Shown: positions 35,576 to 48,938, numbered from the stretch's first letter. The stretch: 64,000 bases of DNA from Callaeas wilsoni (GCA_013398955.1 VWPU01003220.1:372001-436000), one strand, 5' to 3'. Program-made: numbers and translations. Notes: a model not told the origin generated them from the letters alone.

Positions 35576-38500
35576 GCTGGCAATAGTTCAGCCTGTTGAT
35601 CCAATCCTGTGTCAGTCCCATTTAGCTCGGCTTGATGGCCATGTTAGATGATAGCAAATGGAACACTTTCTCCTGCAAATGCACTTGACAGCATCTCCCT
35701 GTGTCTTAGAAAATAGTCATTGATGTCTCAGTGAAAAAAACATGACCAAGCCTTAAGTGAAGTTAGGCTGTCAGAATCTCTGTTGATAATCAGAAAGGCA
35801 TCAATTTTATGTTATAATGATGCACTATAGGAATTTCATCTAAAATAGAAGGATTCTATGAATTTGCAAAATCTTCTCTTTTCCCAAGGTGCCTATGCAA
35901 CATCACACTGTCTTTAACTGATGCTCTGATTAGTCACTCTATTCTCTGAGGAGGTAGCTCTGAGTCTCTCTGCTTATTACTAGAGTAACTCTAAGATTTG
36001 TGAGCAGAATCAACAGGAAACTTTAAATTAGTAATCAGAAACAGAATGGCTGCTAATGTGAGAGCAAAAAAAAATTGTTTTCTGTTAGTCAGAGTCTGAT
36101 GTCTCGCAAAATTGTAGCTACAGATTTAGGAGATGCACTAGCTACATATTTAGAAGAACATTATTTTAAAGGTGACTGAACAGCCTCTCTATAGTAACAG
36201 ACCAAAAAGCTTAAATCTGTTGTGTTGTAGAGTGGTGACTCTGCCTTTTCTTAGTTCTCTGCTTCTCAATCCGGCCAGACAAATCTAGAGTGTAAAAGGA
36301 GGAGACAGATACATTACTTCTTGCCTTGATTCTCCATGACTTTGCATGGTAGGCTGGCTTAGCCAAAGAAACCACTTCTGTATCCTTTGTATTTCCAAAG
36401 CTTACAAGAGGAACCCAGTACCTATAGCCACCCTACAGAGAGGAAACCATGTGCTGACAGATATCTGATTTGTTACCATCTCCACACAGTTTTCCGAATT
36501 CAGTTTTCGCTCTTTACAGTCTCTGACAGTTCATTATGGGAACACAAAACAGGAAACCTGTTTTGAGTGTGAAGTCATACTAAAGATAAACTTCAAATTG
36601 AATTAACTATCAATATACTGACAGTGAATGAGTCAAGGCTTCTAAGAATTTGGACTTTTGGTCACAAGAAATGCCATCTTTGTATTCTGGTTCACGGTTG
36701 CTGTATGGAGCAGTGTTATTTGCAGTTATCAAATGTTATGATCACCATGGCAACTCCCCACTCAGTTTTTCTACTATTTTGCTTGTTAATCTGTTAGAGG
36801 TACAGAGTTTTAAGGCACAATTCTGCAAAAGGCGGAGCAATTTTGACACTCTTCTTGCAGTCAGGAAGTAGATGTTCTCAGCACCTCAAGAGAGAAGATG
36901 AGCCCGTTGTAATGGAAGTCATCCTGCACTACTCTGTATTCAGAAAGATTCTGTCTCAAGTTCAGCCAGAGTGAGATACCAGAAGTAGTAATTTATACAC
37001 ATAGGTAACTTCATTATCTATGTTCCAGCAGCCCCGAATGCCCCAAACAGCATGGCGTTAAGCCCCCTATTAGAGAGAGTAAATTAATGTAATGTATTTG
37101 TTTTTTAAATGGCCATTAGATTCTTTTGCACTTCTGCCTTCTGCCCATCACTCTGTCATGGGAAGAGCAGCTGAGAAGATGGAGGACTATTTTGCTCTGA
37201 CTGCACAGTACTTTCCCATTTGTAGCAATTCACAGAGCACTCTAAACCTGGACTGACCTGTTATAATTTACCTTCTCTGATTTCCTACTTGTGGTATGAA
37301 AAGGGAAAAGGGAAGAAATGAATGATTTAAAAGGCACTAAATTAAACCTTCAGTCCAAACCTGTCCAGTCCAATTATCACTTCTTCCAGGGAGGCAGACT
37401 TCATAAACTATGCCCTGAGCTCCACATTTAAGCCAACACTCCTTCAGGATCTGTCTATAGGGCAGAGATGTGTGCCACCCACACATTCTCGTGCAACCTG
37501 GTCACCACACCACTAGCAGAGGCAGCATGTGCTTTAGTGCAGGCTGTGCCAGCTTACCTGAAAAATCCTAGGAAACTCGGGTGAGCAGTTGATGACAAAA
37601 CTTACAGCTAAATGGAATGTATTCATGCAGGATTCTGAGTACATTTGGATCAGGTGTTACTTGAGCGGTTATTTTTGCTTCTACCCTTCCACATTTTACC
37701 CCTGGGAACTAAAGACCGGAAGCTTCTACATGGAAGACTTCTTCACCCCACACTCGGTAGGATAGAGCCTCCATTATCTAAACATACGAGTAAATGCAAC
37801 TCAACTGATCTGTAATTACATTCTACTTTATTTTTTTTTTTCCCATACAATAGTGAGGAACTCTCCTCTAGGTTATGGATGTCTCTAAACCTACAGAAGC
37901 ACTCAAAATGAGGTAATGGGCAAGACTATTTTGTCTTAATATGACTAACCACAAACAACTCCAAAATGCTGAGCAAATCTACAAAACTGAAGTTTAGATA
38001 TTGTCAAATTAAGTCACCCAGCCACCACTGAAGATTGTATCTTCAGTCACTTGGGAATTTCATGAAATGTAACGTCTGGAGCCTGCACAGGCATGAGAGA
38101 AAGATGTAGTTTTTCCAACTTGAAACAGTGATGAGAAATTGCTAAATGTAACCGCTCACCAATCTTTCTGAAAAACCATGATCTTATCTATTTCACAAAT
38201 ATGGTGTATCTTGGTCCAAATGGATTTTGTTAGGAAAAGTAATATAATCCAACACAGATGCTAGAATCCAACACCAAGCAGAACATCCAACATGTTCACA
38301 TGGTAGAATAATGAGTTGATGCATTCAAAAACAGATGAATAATTAAGATGACAGAATTTGTGGTATCAAGTTAGAATACTGATTTAGGTTTAATGGTGTA
38401 CCCTGAAAAATACCAGCTGGGACATTCATACCAAAAAGTGCACTTGCCCAGTTTCTAGCAAATAGGCATCAAAATGCAGCTTGAAACTCAGTAATACTAT

Positions 38501-38929
38501 ATATCAAGAGAAAATCTCTGGATACCTTGCCAAGCACCTAAATGTTCGAAATAGGAAATTTCCACTCTGTGCTACAAGCTGATCAGTAACCTTACTGCAA
38601 AACAGTACTTACAACATCTGAAAAACAGCACTCTGCCTTATCTGCTTGAAAACTGCCAGTCTCACTGCCATCACCCCTATTTCATCAATCGATTAAAACC
38701 TGGTAATGGAAAGCAAAAAAAGACAAATATATGGTGCTGTTATAGCTGAAATCTGAGCCTTTCCAGTGAAGTATAACTACATACTGGGCTGCACTTTGTA
38801 GCATAACAAGAGGGTTATGAAGAGGGATTAATCCCTGCTATGTAGTTTCAGGAGGCTACACTGGAATTCTGTCCAATGCAGAAGGATATTAATAAACTGC
38901 AAAGTGTCTGGCTGAGGGAAAGAGAACTT

Positions 38930-39302
38930 GCTATGCAAGGAGAGGTTGAGGGAGCTGAGTTAGTTTGGTCTGGAGGAGAGTTCTGAGTGCTTTCTTCAGC
39001 CACCTAGTAAGTGGGTACAGAGGAGTCGGAGTCAAACTCTTCTTGGAGGTAACCAGTGACAGGACAAGAGAACCACGGACACAAGCTGCAGCAAGGAAAA
39101 TTCTAGTTAAATACAAGGAAAAATATAGTTAGTGCAGTCAAAAAATGGAATGGCTTGTGTAACTGCCATCCTTGGAGGTCTCTGAGGCCACCTGGACAAG
39201 GTCCTGAGCAACCGCATGTAATTGACAAGGTAAGGGCTTTGAGCAAGAAGGTGACTAGATGATTTCCACAGCCCCCTTCCAATGTAATTATTCTGATTCT
39301 TC
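38930..39302 (+). mobile_element. CR1: CR1 LINE, old copy
   Basis: The plus strand shows GGTTGAGGGAGCTGAGTTAG, TTTGGTCTGGAGGAG, GTAACCAGTGACAGGACAAG, CACAAGCTGCAGCAAGGAAA, GCCATCCTTGGAGGTCTCTG, CACCTGGACAAGGTCCTGAG, AAGGTGACTAGATGATTTCC and CCCCTTCCAATG in the normal CR1 order. The tail is only ATTATTCTGATTCTTCAA. The copy is well diverged and keeps no useful frame. Confidence 0.9.
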
Positions 39303-42300
39303 AAGAGCAATATTTCAGCTTGAGTGAGTTAACTGAGCTGACTTCTTACCCCCCTCTTCCATTGGAGAAAGACTGGCTGTACACTTCTGCAGGGCAAAAA
39401 CAGTACCAAGTGTGAGCAACCTCATAAAGAACATGGTCTGACCTGAATGTTTTCCTAGATGACAAACAGAGTGCATGCTCCTTTGATGGAGATATTAGAA
39501 TTTGCTGGTTGCTATAAGAACAAAGTGTATTTCTGCAGCAGTCAAACAACAGTTTTGATTGTGCTTTCAGTATGGTTCCAGCAGGGGCACAAATTCACAG
39601 GATTTTTTAAAATTTAATATCTATTTGTTTAAGGAATCAGAACAAGAAAAATGATGAGTAAAAATGTCAAGATTGCTATGTTTAGAAAAACAGTACTTTA
39701 TCATGGCACGCAGCAACTAACCTAATAATCAATTATAATCTTGTGAAGATTTTTCTTGAAAAGGGCATTTACTTATGTTTCCTTGTATAAGTGTTAGTTG
39801 AGTGGCAAAAATAATGTTGTGGAACAGGATGCCTGAATTTTCTTTCTATTGCTTTTGCTGAATTTGGGCAAATTGCAGTCCTTCTGTCCTCTATCTTGAT
39901 AAAATAACAATTCTGCAGGCTTCTTACAAAATTTCATTGTTCAGTTTTTAGAAGTCTATGAAATGCTCAGTTAAAAATTGTTAAGTGAATATTTAAGCAC
40001 TATGCTTATTACGGCAAACACACATTTACTTTCTAGAAATATATTTACCAGATATTTACTGCACTTTTATCCTTTTCAAGTCCTTATTCCATGTGAATAG
40101 AACACAGCTATTACACCTGTACACACATGCACTAAGCCATTGAAAATTTACTGGATGTGTAAGAGGTCTGGACACTGCAGTTCTTGTTACTTAAAATGGA
40201 ATCAATTTCTTTTTCAGCTTAAACTGAGAAATATTTTAACTTTAAGACCAGACTATATTCAACAGCAGAGTCCCCACCCCCATAATTCAAAGGAATGAAA
40301 ACAGTTTCAAACGGAATCAGAATACAATACATTAAATCCAAATTCAAACCTTCTTCCAGCTAATTATATTGCCACAGATGGAGGTATGCAATTTACTGAG
40401 CATCTGTGCATAGCAAAATTTTGGACAATGTGGGTGGTGCAAGTTTTAAACCATACACATTCTGTGACTGAAACAAAGCAAAAAGACTCATTGATGAGAG
40501 TTATTTTGTGATTTCAAACAAACTCAAAGTACTGCATTTCACAGTGCAACTAAGTGCATAAAAGCACAGTGGAAAGTGCAAACCTGGTTTCATACTGGGA
40601 ATTAGAAAAAAGAAGGTGTCCTTTAGGTATAATTCTGCTACTTTGGTGTAAATCAAAGACAGACTTAAAAAGGAAATGTATATAAAACCAGGTGAGAAGC
40701 AGTGCTGGTCAAAGAACAGAAAACCCTTTTCCCAAAGAGAGTGTCTTCTTTAGAACATGGACTCTTCTTGGCATCTTTGCTCTCTCCTAGTCTGCACTGC
40801 TCACAGTTTGCTTACAGCTGCAGCTTTGCTGGCTTAACTCTTCAGCTGGGGAGCTGCTACCAAAAGATTATGATCTGATCCGTAGGCAATTCTTCCTTCA
40901 GTTAACCCCCACTGGCTGGACCTGCTGTGACTCAGGCATTCCCATAAAACTTGAGAGGCAAGGAAAGAAAGGAAAGCAGCGATCAAACATGCCCAAGCAC
41001 AGTTATTTGGTATCTAAATCTCTGACTTCTATTAACTGACAGTGGCACAACTACAGGCTACTAAATGTATGCACCTGATAAAAAGAGCTCAGAGGATGCT
41101 TTGTAGCACTGGTATTTTGAGTAACATTTAACGTGAGGAGATGTACAGCCCCCTACAAACTTACTTCAGTGATCTAATACACCTGGTAGGTGTGATGAAA
41201 ACTAAATCTAAGGGGGAAAAAAAAGCCAGAGAACCCCCAATTGCATGGTGCCCACTCTTTCAGCAGCGAGGTTTTTTTATGGTGCAAGAGAGAGTAAACA
41301 CTTTCCTTCCCAACCAACCAGCTAGCGCCTATGCTACAGACTTTCTACTGCTCTATGTGCTGCTGCTGGCTTTATGCCTGCTGTGAGAGAGGATATTTGA
41401 TCTGGCATAAAGTTAGGACTCAGGCACAGAGGGTGCCACATGAACACCAAACCAGTCAAATTGTCTGAATATGACCGAATCAGCAGCCTAGGCTTATAGG
41501 GCATCAGCACTTCCCATCACCTTGCAGCAGGGGGTTGGTCCAGAGCCCTACTGGCGGACTGAATCAAGCCACAACCTGTGAGGCAGCCCAGTGGCACAGG
41601 CACAGCACCCTCTTTGCTCAGGGTAGACCCTGAAGCATTCTGAATCCTCATAGGAATTAATACTTTCCTTGATTACTCTTAGGAAATAGGACTTCCACGA
41701 GAGTCACGTCTGTGAAGAAAATAAGGACAATTTAGCGGAAAGCGGGAAGGGTGATGTCATTCATTTACTCGTAGCAGTAGGAAACTAACACTATATTTAT
41801 GCACAATAAGTCATGCTGAGAGTGCTTCCCATCTGCTCCCATGACAAACATGCTTCCACATGCCATTTCTGCCTTCATTTCTGCAGTCCTCGCTGAGAGC
41901 TTTAGTAAAAGGTTAGTGGGTCCTAGAACAAGGAGTGTCTACCAGCAGACAAATCTCTTGTCTCCAGTGCCAGGTGTTTCATGATTTTCATGGACAGATG
42001 AGTCCCCATTGTTCCTTTTCCTGAGGTTCACTTTTGCTATAGTGGCAGGATCATGCCTCCTGCCTCATCCCCCACCACAGTTCCGTCTCAATAACTATGG
42101 ATCTCATTTGGTGCTGAGAAAGAGAAGGATCAAGATCTGAAGCAAGGAAAGACAGCTGTAAGGAGTAATACTTGTGGTCCTCCTTCTCCCTCACACAGAT
42201 ACTATCTCCCTTACCAGCAAGAGCAACAAATGCAATTTTGCAGGCTTTTTTTCACTGTTTTTCATCCTGGTCTCATTCTTATTGCCGCTCTTTTCCAAAT

Positions 42301-43436
42301 CCACTGGTTTAGCAGCATGGATGTTCCCCTGTACCATCCCCTTCTCTGTAGGGTAGCAGAACGGAATCTTGCTGTCCTTCTGAGAAGTCCTTTGCTACCT
42401 CTGGAGATGGACACAGGCTAAACAAAGACTAAGCTAGTAACAGAACGAGCTTGGTGAGGAAAAAGCAACAATACACAGAATATATAGCTGACCTGTCATC
42501 AAAATCAAACAATTAATTTCATAAAATTGCCTGAACACCTCTTCTCATTAGTTGGCAAATACAAAGCTACACAGTGATCACAAAATCTGTTCACTGAACC
42601 ATATCAAGTACAAACAAATTCATAAACACTGTCATCTGACTGCAAACATTTAATGAAGAGAGGAAAAGCAAGTCATATTTTTTCCTACTAAACTGTTTAC
42701 CAGTAGAAATTTGTGATAATGCAGCTATAGAAGCAATACAGAACATCATCTTTTATTTGAAGAAAATTATCTGAGTCCATCCAAGGTTATTGTACTAATC
42801 AAATGAGATAAATAATTTAAAGGTTTATCCAAGAGTACCAGTCTCAGTGCAGAGATCAATGAAGGTACAAAATTTCCAGTGGTGTGTATAGATCTATGGT
42901 TATAAGCATAAAGGCTGAAACCACTCTGTATCTGGTCAGAGCACAGTCTTTTTGAAAAAAGAATTTTGCTGTGACTAGCTCTGAATATCTATTTTTATGG
43001 TGGTTGGTTTTCTCTATACGATATTTAATTACAAGCACCTAATTTTCTTCCCTCCTTAGAGTCCACTAATAAAAGCAGCATGATGATAACTCACATGAAA
43101 TGGAGTGTATGCAGCATAGCAATCATTTTTAAGTATGACTATACATTCAAGAACTTTCAGATAGCTTTATATATTCTAAAGAGGAAAAAGTAGTTTTTCA
43201 CTGTGGATCATTTAACTAGCTAACTGTCATGCCTATATTGACCATTTTCTTGAGGTGGTACGTAGCCCAGATTTTCACATCATCTCACTACCCAAATTTA
43301 GATGAAAATGTTTTGGAAGACCTCTGCTAAGGTAAGCTACTGGTAGTTGTATTATTACACATCCTGACATATGAAATCTGGTGCTGACATAGGTGCTTCT
43401 CTGAAGGGTGTGTGCCTTTGAATTAAGCCCTAGTTC
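39303..43436. other. Non-coding DNA
   Basis: No gene is seen. The frame at 41141-41386 (81 codons, ATG with G at -3) ends in a hydrophobic stretch of about 15 residues but matches nothing I know. A/T-rich sequence dominates 39,590-40,650. Confidence 0.5.
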
Positions 43437-43596
43437 CCAATTTAAACCTCCCCTGGTGCAACTCGAGCCATTTTCTCTCCTCCTGCCACTTGTTATGAGG
43501 GAGAAGAGACTGACACTCTCCTCACTACAGCTTCCTTCTGGTAGTTGCAGAGAATGATAAGGTCTCCTCTCTGCCTCCTTTTATCCAGGATAAATG
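43437..43596 (-). mobile_element. CR1: CR1 LINE, internal fragment
   Basis: The plus strand reads TTTAAACCTCCCCTGGTGCA, ACTCGAGCCATTTTCTC, GAGAAGAGACTGACACTCTC, GGTAGTTGCAGAGAATGATA and AGGTCTCCTCTCTGCCTCCT, then TTATCCAGGATAAA. These are the middle blocks of the CR1 3' region on the minus strand. The 3' tail itself is missing, so this copy is truncated at both ends and is probably a remnant broken by deletion. Confidence 0.9.
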
Positions 43597-44064
43597 CCTG
43601 AAGACTCTTGATTAAAAGGTTGTGCAAATATGCAAATCATGTTCGCCTTTCTCTGAAACATCACATTGTAATCAATGAACAGATGCAGACAGGTCCAAAG
43701 ATCTTGTATCAAACAATCCCTTCTTAAAAAAAAGGATGATGCTGATGCTTCATCAGCATCTGAAATGTAAGTAAAGAGATAAAACGGTTGGTCAAAGAAC
43801 ACTGGTGGAAGCAAGTGATAAATGACAGGAGGAATCGATCTGAATTGCACTATCAATTACACTAAATCTAAAATTAATGAAATCCAGTCACACACATAAA
43901 TATTTTAGTTTCAGTCATATGTCTATTTAAAAGCAAAGGAAAAGCATTGAAGTCAATGAATTTTAGCAAGAAACCAGCTTCCAGCATTAGTTTTCTGGAA
44001 GACCTGCTTCTGCTGCATTTATTTGCATCAGGATGAATTATATCACTCCTTCTCCGCACTTTTT
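43597..44064. other. Spacer between two CR1 remnants
   Basis: Unique-looking sequence holding the hairpin at 43738-43760. The minus-strand frame here (43581-43856) is partly CR1-derived and unrecognised. Confidence 0.5.
43738..43760. repeat. Perfect 10-bp inverted repeat with 3-base loop
   Basis: GATGCTGATG (43738-43747) and CATCAGCATC (43751-43760) are exact reverse complements around CTT. This is a tight near-palindrome that should extrude easily as a hairpin in single strands. Confidence 0.92.
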
Positions 44065-44533
44065 AGTCACACCTGGAATATCGTGCCCAGCTTTAACCCG
44101 TTTCCAGACCAACAGAGGTACTAAGAAAATAAAGAGAGTCTAGAGGAGAGCCACGAAAATAATTAGAGCCTGGAGGACCTGATAAAGAAATGTTGAAGGA
44201 ATTGGTATTGTTCAGCCTAGAGAAAAGGTGTCTTGGGGGCATCTAGTTACTAATTTCCAATGCCTGAAAATTTGTTATGGAGAAGATGGAGGTGCTCCCT
44301 TCAAGAGATGAGCTGTGACAGGACAAGAGAGAGGGAACAAGACTTGCTCTGGGGTGGATTCTATCTGGATATAAGAAAAGAATTCATCACCATGAGAGCA
44401 ATTAAATATTGGAAGAGATCACCCTGAGATGTAGTGGAATCAGCCTTGCTGAAATATATGTCTCGACCAGACTTTAGCCACAAAATTGGATCAGGTGATG
44501 TCCCTTCCAGCACAACCTCTTTTGTGATTCTGG
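44065..44533 (+). mobile_element. CR1: CR1 LINE, old copy with ORF2 end
   Basis: The plus strand begins in the C-terminal ORF2 region (CACCTGGAATATCGTGCCCA), continues through TATTGTTCAGCCTAGAGAAA and AGCTGTGACAGGACAAGAGA to ATGTCCCTTCCAGCACAACC and TTTGTGATTCTGG. Changes and gaps have broken the frame. It lies 470 bases from the opposite-strand CR1 remnant at 43437. The minus-strand frame at 44361-44672 is the antisense shadow of this element. Confidence 0.9.
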
Positions 44534-46447
44534 GGTTTATAGCTGTGTAATTATTGTTAAACAGAAGAAGCATTTGATGGTGTAATACAGAAAAATCATT
44601 CTTTAATGGTCTAGGGCAGACTTTATGAAGGCTGTGCTCCATACCTTTCAAAAGCAGTCTATTAGTTATCAAATATTTGATGATATTTCAACAGAAGAGA
44701 CAGCCTGAGCAATTTAAAAGGGATTTCAGGAAAAAAATTGCTAACGAAATGACCATTCATCTCTCACCCAGAAAAAAACCTTTTATTTTCTTTTGAGAGC
44801 TACTGTAATTCAGACTCTCTTTGTCTAATTTTTTTCTATGCACTGTACAGCTTAAGAGGATTGAAAACTTTATCACCACTGACACTGTAAGTAAAAAGAA
44901 ATACCCAAGACTGATCTTTGGAGAATACCAAAACAGATGCTAATATATTAAAATAAAGATTTCCAAGGCTTAATGACACAACAAACAGCACCAGAAGTCA
45001 TCTGTACTGCTGGTAATTCTGTGTGCTTTTAATTTTGCAACTAATGATTTTAGACAATTGAGTCAAATACCTTTGAGAGGTATGAAAAAACATTAACTTA
45101 CTTAAATTCATCAAGGATAAAAAAAAGAAAAAAGATTCATGTGAGCACTTCAGACCTAATGTGTGGATAATGAGCAAATTGCTCTCCTCTCTATATGAGT
45201 TTATATAGACGAAAATGTGTTTTCAATGAGTTAAACTACAGCTGTGTCATCAGAATCATTCCATAGTGACACAATAACTATCTATACAGGGAAAATGTTC
45301 TCGTTTTCTCTGTAATTCCGTGAAAAAGGTAAAGGGAGACAGAGCATCATCCCCAACAGATGTCTGTGGGGAAAGGACAGTTCTTGCAGGTTTCTTTTTA
45401 CAGACCTGAATCAGTGACAATTCCCGTGCCTGGGTTGCATATAGGAATCCTCTTTTTACACCCATCAAGAGTGTTGATGCTGTCAAGTTATATCAGACAG
45501 CAGTATGTGGGAAAGATATAATGCATCCTCTGGGAGCTGTCAGTTATCAAGCAGTTTTCCTCAAACCCTTCATTTCTCTGAAAACTGTGGTCTAAAGAAA
45601 CAAAACTGAAATCACAAGCCCCAAATTTCACTTCCGCTAGCGTTACTCACAGCTTTGTCAGTTCAGAGAGGCTTGAAGTTGCTCTCTTGTGAGTGCAAGC
45701 GAAATTTTGCTCATATATTTGAGAAGATGGTGCAGAAATAATTGAACACATCAGGAATTGTGGCCATTTTCTACTTATTAGTACCATGAAGGCAGGCTGT
45801 TTCTTCTCTGAGTTATTCAAATGTCTTCTATTCCACAGGCAAATATCCCATTAAATTTAAATGATAAACCGAGTAACACATCACAGATTGGGATTTAAAT
45901 TTAAAATGCCAGGAAGACCCTTTCCACCATCATCTGTTAAAATACATCATGAAAGAGTAATACCAGATAAGTGCTACCCATGGGAATTAAGATTTAGCCA
46001 TGAAAATTCACATAAAACCTAAACCGAGTAAGTCTCAAGTCAGAGTTGATGTCATTTTACTTTCAGAGACTAAAGCAGCCCAGCCATATAAACACTGAAA
46101 CTCCTGGAACACTTCCCCAGCTGGCCAGAAGGTCATCTACATCCACTTCAGCACACCAGCTGCACAGGACCCGGAGCAGATAGAGTACTTCACCTCTCCT
46201 GTTGACTCCTTGTGTTTTCCACTGATACCTAAATTAAGTGGGAAGAGCTGTACTCCCTATGCACGCAGTAGGGTATACAAGGCACATAAAAACATTCCTG
46301 CTTTACAGACACCAAGGCACATGCCTTAACCTGGATCCCACCCTGGAACAACAGTAGTTCCCAACTGTCATTATTATCTAAGTATTTCACCTGATCTATT
46401 CTGTCTAGTTGTTAATATAGTTCCAAAGATATTAAAGCAAAGCAGTT

Positions 46448-46467
46448 AATAATAACAATAACAATAA
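46448..46467. repeat. AAT/AAC-rich microsatellite
   Basis: Imperfect trinucleotide and hexanucleotide units (AATAATAACAATAACAATAA). Confidence 0.85.
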
Positions 46468-48235
46468 ACATTACTGAAGAAAAGCCTCTGTGAAAAAACT
46501 TACCTACTTGTTATGCAGTGTAAGATCACATAGAAACCTTTTTAAAAATTCTTATTTCGGAATTGTTTAGCGATGACTAATTCTCCATTTAGACTATTTC
46601 CTTTTCTTTAACCCAAATATTAAAGAGTCACTAATAGAACCTGGCTATGCATTAAAAAGTAGAGACGTGTATTTGCCAACAAATTCTGAAATCATCTATC
46701 CCAGGTGTTAGACACTCAGACTCCCAGCATTTCTGAATATAAAACTTTTATATTACCAGTGAGTCAGAAGCAACTACATCAAAACAGCGGCTTAGTTTAG
46801 CATTAAGTAACTTGAACAGAGCTACTGAGCAGAACCAGAGTTAGTCCTTCATGTAACTGCTTTATCAGAGCGACAGAGACATCCCAAAGGGAACACAGTT
46901 GCTGTCTCTCCCAAATCTCTCCTGAGTTTCACAGTATTTGAATTCATCTTCAAGCTTCAGCACTGTATTCTCTGATCACATCAAAATGCCAATCCCGATA
47001 AAATCACTGTACATTTTTAGCCACATCACAATGAGCTTCATGGCTTGTTCATAAGCAGAAGCTGAATTTGTCTCTCTCCATACACCAGCTTAGCCTGCTG
47101 CTACCTGATGACCACTGGGATATGCTGGATCCTCAGTGTTCTGATCCCTACTTTCTCTGCAGATGCCTGTAGGGTCTTTCACCACAGAGCCTTCCACTTT
47201 TTCCTCCACTTTCAGATACCCGTAAGTCCTCCAACAGCTCCTAGACACACTGACAGCATGGACAGGCACTAACACCACCCAGAAACAGAACCGTAAAAGT
47301 TCTTGGGGTTTTTTACCAATATTTTGAATTTAGGGGGTCTTTGCTAGTGTTTTCACTGTTGTTAATAAGTAAATAGAAAGGGGCACAAACGAAGCATGAA
47401 ATTATTTCAAAAGATGTGGTCTGAATTTTTGCATTGCAGGGCTTTCTGTACAGTACATTCCTGTACCATTACTGTTGATGTCCTGGAGTATCTAAAGGAA
47501 TATACAGAATATACAGTACAGTGAATTATACAGACAACTTAAAATTCAAACTCATCATCTTCCATTTCATTCTATATGGATTAATTTGTGTTAACTGACA
47601 GCCATGTGTGAGTCTACAAAGATCAACTCACAGTATTGGAAAAATCTAATTTGACATTGATAATAATTTGGAAGTCATGCAAACAATGTGGAAAACAGAT
47701 CTGTAGTATAAAGGCACAGGCTTTCCAAACTTACCATCATTTGTCCTTGGTTCTGAGTCTCTATCCTCTGACACAACCTCACCTTCAGAACTCTAATGCA
47801 TTTTCAAAACAATCTGCATTACAATTAGTTTGCACTGCTAAAAAGGAATCCACTAAACCCAGAACACCCAAAAGCAAATATAATTCTTTCCCAAACACAG
47901 CTCGTGCTATCTCCTTGGGATACAGGTAGGCTCTGAAAAAATTAATTTCTGGACCCATTACCCTTAACAATATTTTCCAGGGATCTTAGGCACAATAGCT
48001 TTACAGCAGTTAAATGCCACCGAATGTAATGTTATTATTTCTTTTGGTTCAGGAGACGGAACTGGAAAGTGAGCACACAACATTTCATAGGTCTTCAAGC
48101 TCTGCTGCCTCAGTCCTTCTGCTACTTGTAGACCCTTATACATTTTTAAGCATGCATGTGGTAGGTTATGGACATCAACAAAAATCTCCCAAATCAGCAC
48201 TGTATCTCCACCATTAGTTCTGAGATGGGGGTGAA

Positions 48236-48269
48236 AAAAAAAAAGGCAAAAAAATAAAAAGAACAAAAA
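48236..48269. repeat. A-rich low-complexity tract
   Basis: Runs of A interrupted by single G, C and T bases. On the minus strand it gives the phenylalanine-rich part of a spurious frame. Confidence 0.85.
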
Positions 48270-48387
48270 GTGACTGTGGAGGCCTCTTCCCAACACCGCT
48301 AAGAAATACCACTACACTCCTTGGTCTTAATTACCACGGACAATCACTTTGGTAGTCCACTAAGTCCTTTCTCCTTTACCAGCAGGA

Positions 48388-48938
48388 CAAAGGATGGATT
48401 CTGCCCCTCTGCTCTGCTCTGGTGAGATGCTGACAGAAATGCTGTGTCCAGCTCTGGACTCCACAACATAAGAAAAGTGGACTCCAGAGTGGCTCCAGAG
48501 AAGGCCATGCAGATGCTCAGAGGGCTGGAGCACCTCTCCTATGAACACAGGCTGAGACAGCTGGGGTTGTTCAGCCTGGAGAAGAGAAGGCTTCAGGGAG
48601 ACCTTACTGCAGCCTTCCAGTACTTGAAAGGGACTTATGAAAAAGAAGGACTTTTATACAAACAATAGTGACAGAACAAGGGGGGACTGTTTAAAACTAA
48701 AAGAGGAGAGACTTAGATTACATATCAGGAAGAAATCCTTTACTGTAAGAATGGTTGCCCAGACTGCTGTGAAAGCTGTGGATGCCCCATCCCTGGAAGC
48801 ATTCAAGGCCAGCTGGATGGGGCTTTGAGCAACCTGGTCTAGTGGAAGCTGTTCCTGCCCATGGCAGGGGGGATGAACAGGATGATCCTTAAGATCCCTT
48901 CAACCCAAACCATTCTATGACTATGTGATTCTATGACT
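48388..48938 (+). mobile_element. CR1: CR1 LINE, second longest copy, relatively well preserved
   Basis: From GATTCTGCCCCTCTGCTCTG the plus strand passes through the C-terminal ORF2 blocks, then GGACTGTTTAAAACTAAAAG, CATCAGGAAGAAATCCTTTA-like sequence, GGATGCCCCATCCCTGGAAG, GGCCAGCTGGATGGGGCTTT and CCTGCCCATGGCAGGGGGGA, to CCAAACCATTCTATGACTAT and a GTGATTCTATGAC tail. It is 5' truncated near 48388. With 24872 it is the least decayed copy and belongs to the same type, so these two are the most useful for dating insertions. Confidence 0.97.
48519..48632 (+). pseudogene. CR1 ORF2 C-terminal remnant
   Basis: In one frame this segment gives the hallmark CR1 ORF2 end: [20 protein letters not shown], then [18 protein letters not shown], after which the frame drifts to a stop at about 48668. 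The frame opens nominally at 48444, but the residues before 48519 are less CR1-like. No catalytic domain remains. Confidence 0.9.

Larger units (their letters stand above)
32297..38929. other. Long non-coding stretch
   Basis: About 6.6 kb with no CR1, no gene and no RNA recognised. It contains an A18 run (35558-35575), a TTTTAT-rich patch near 33418-33438 and a short duplicated GATCTGTGTCTCT-like motif at 34613-34640. Short frames on both strands are unrecognised. Confidence 0.5.
44534..48387. other. Non-coding DNA
   Basis: No gene is seen. Two near-complementary AT words (45849-45863 and 45892-45908) and a short AAT/AAC-type microsatellite (46448-46467) are the only structures noted. An A-rich patch lies at 48236-48269. 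Confidence 0.5.

Noticed and set aside
41141..41386. 81-codon frame with a hydrophobic C-terminus (tail-anchor-like)
   Set aside because: One hydrophobic run from CTG/TTG-rich sequence is weak evidence. No homologue is recognised and no transcript signal is visible.
44361..44672. 103-codon frame on the minus strand
   Set aside because: Most of it is the antisense of a CR1 element.
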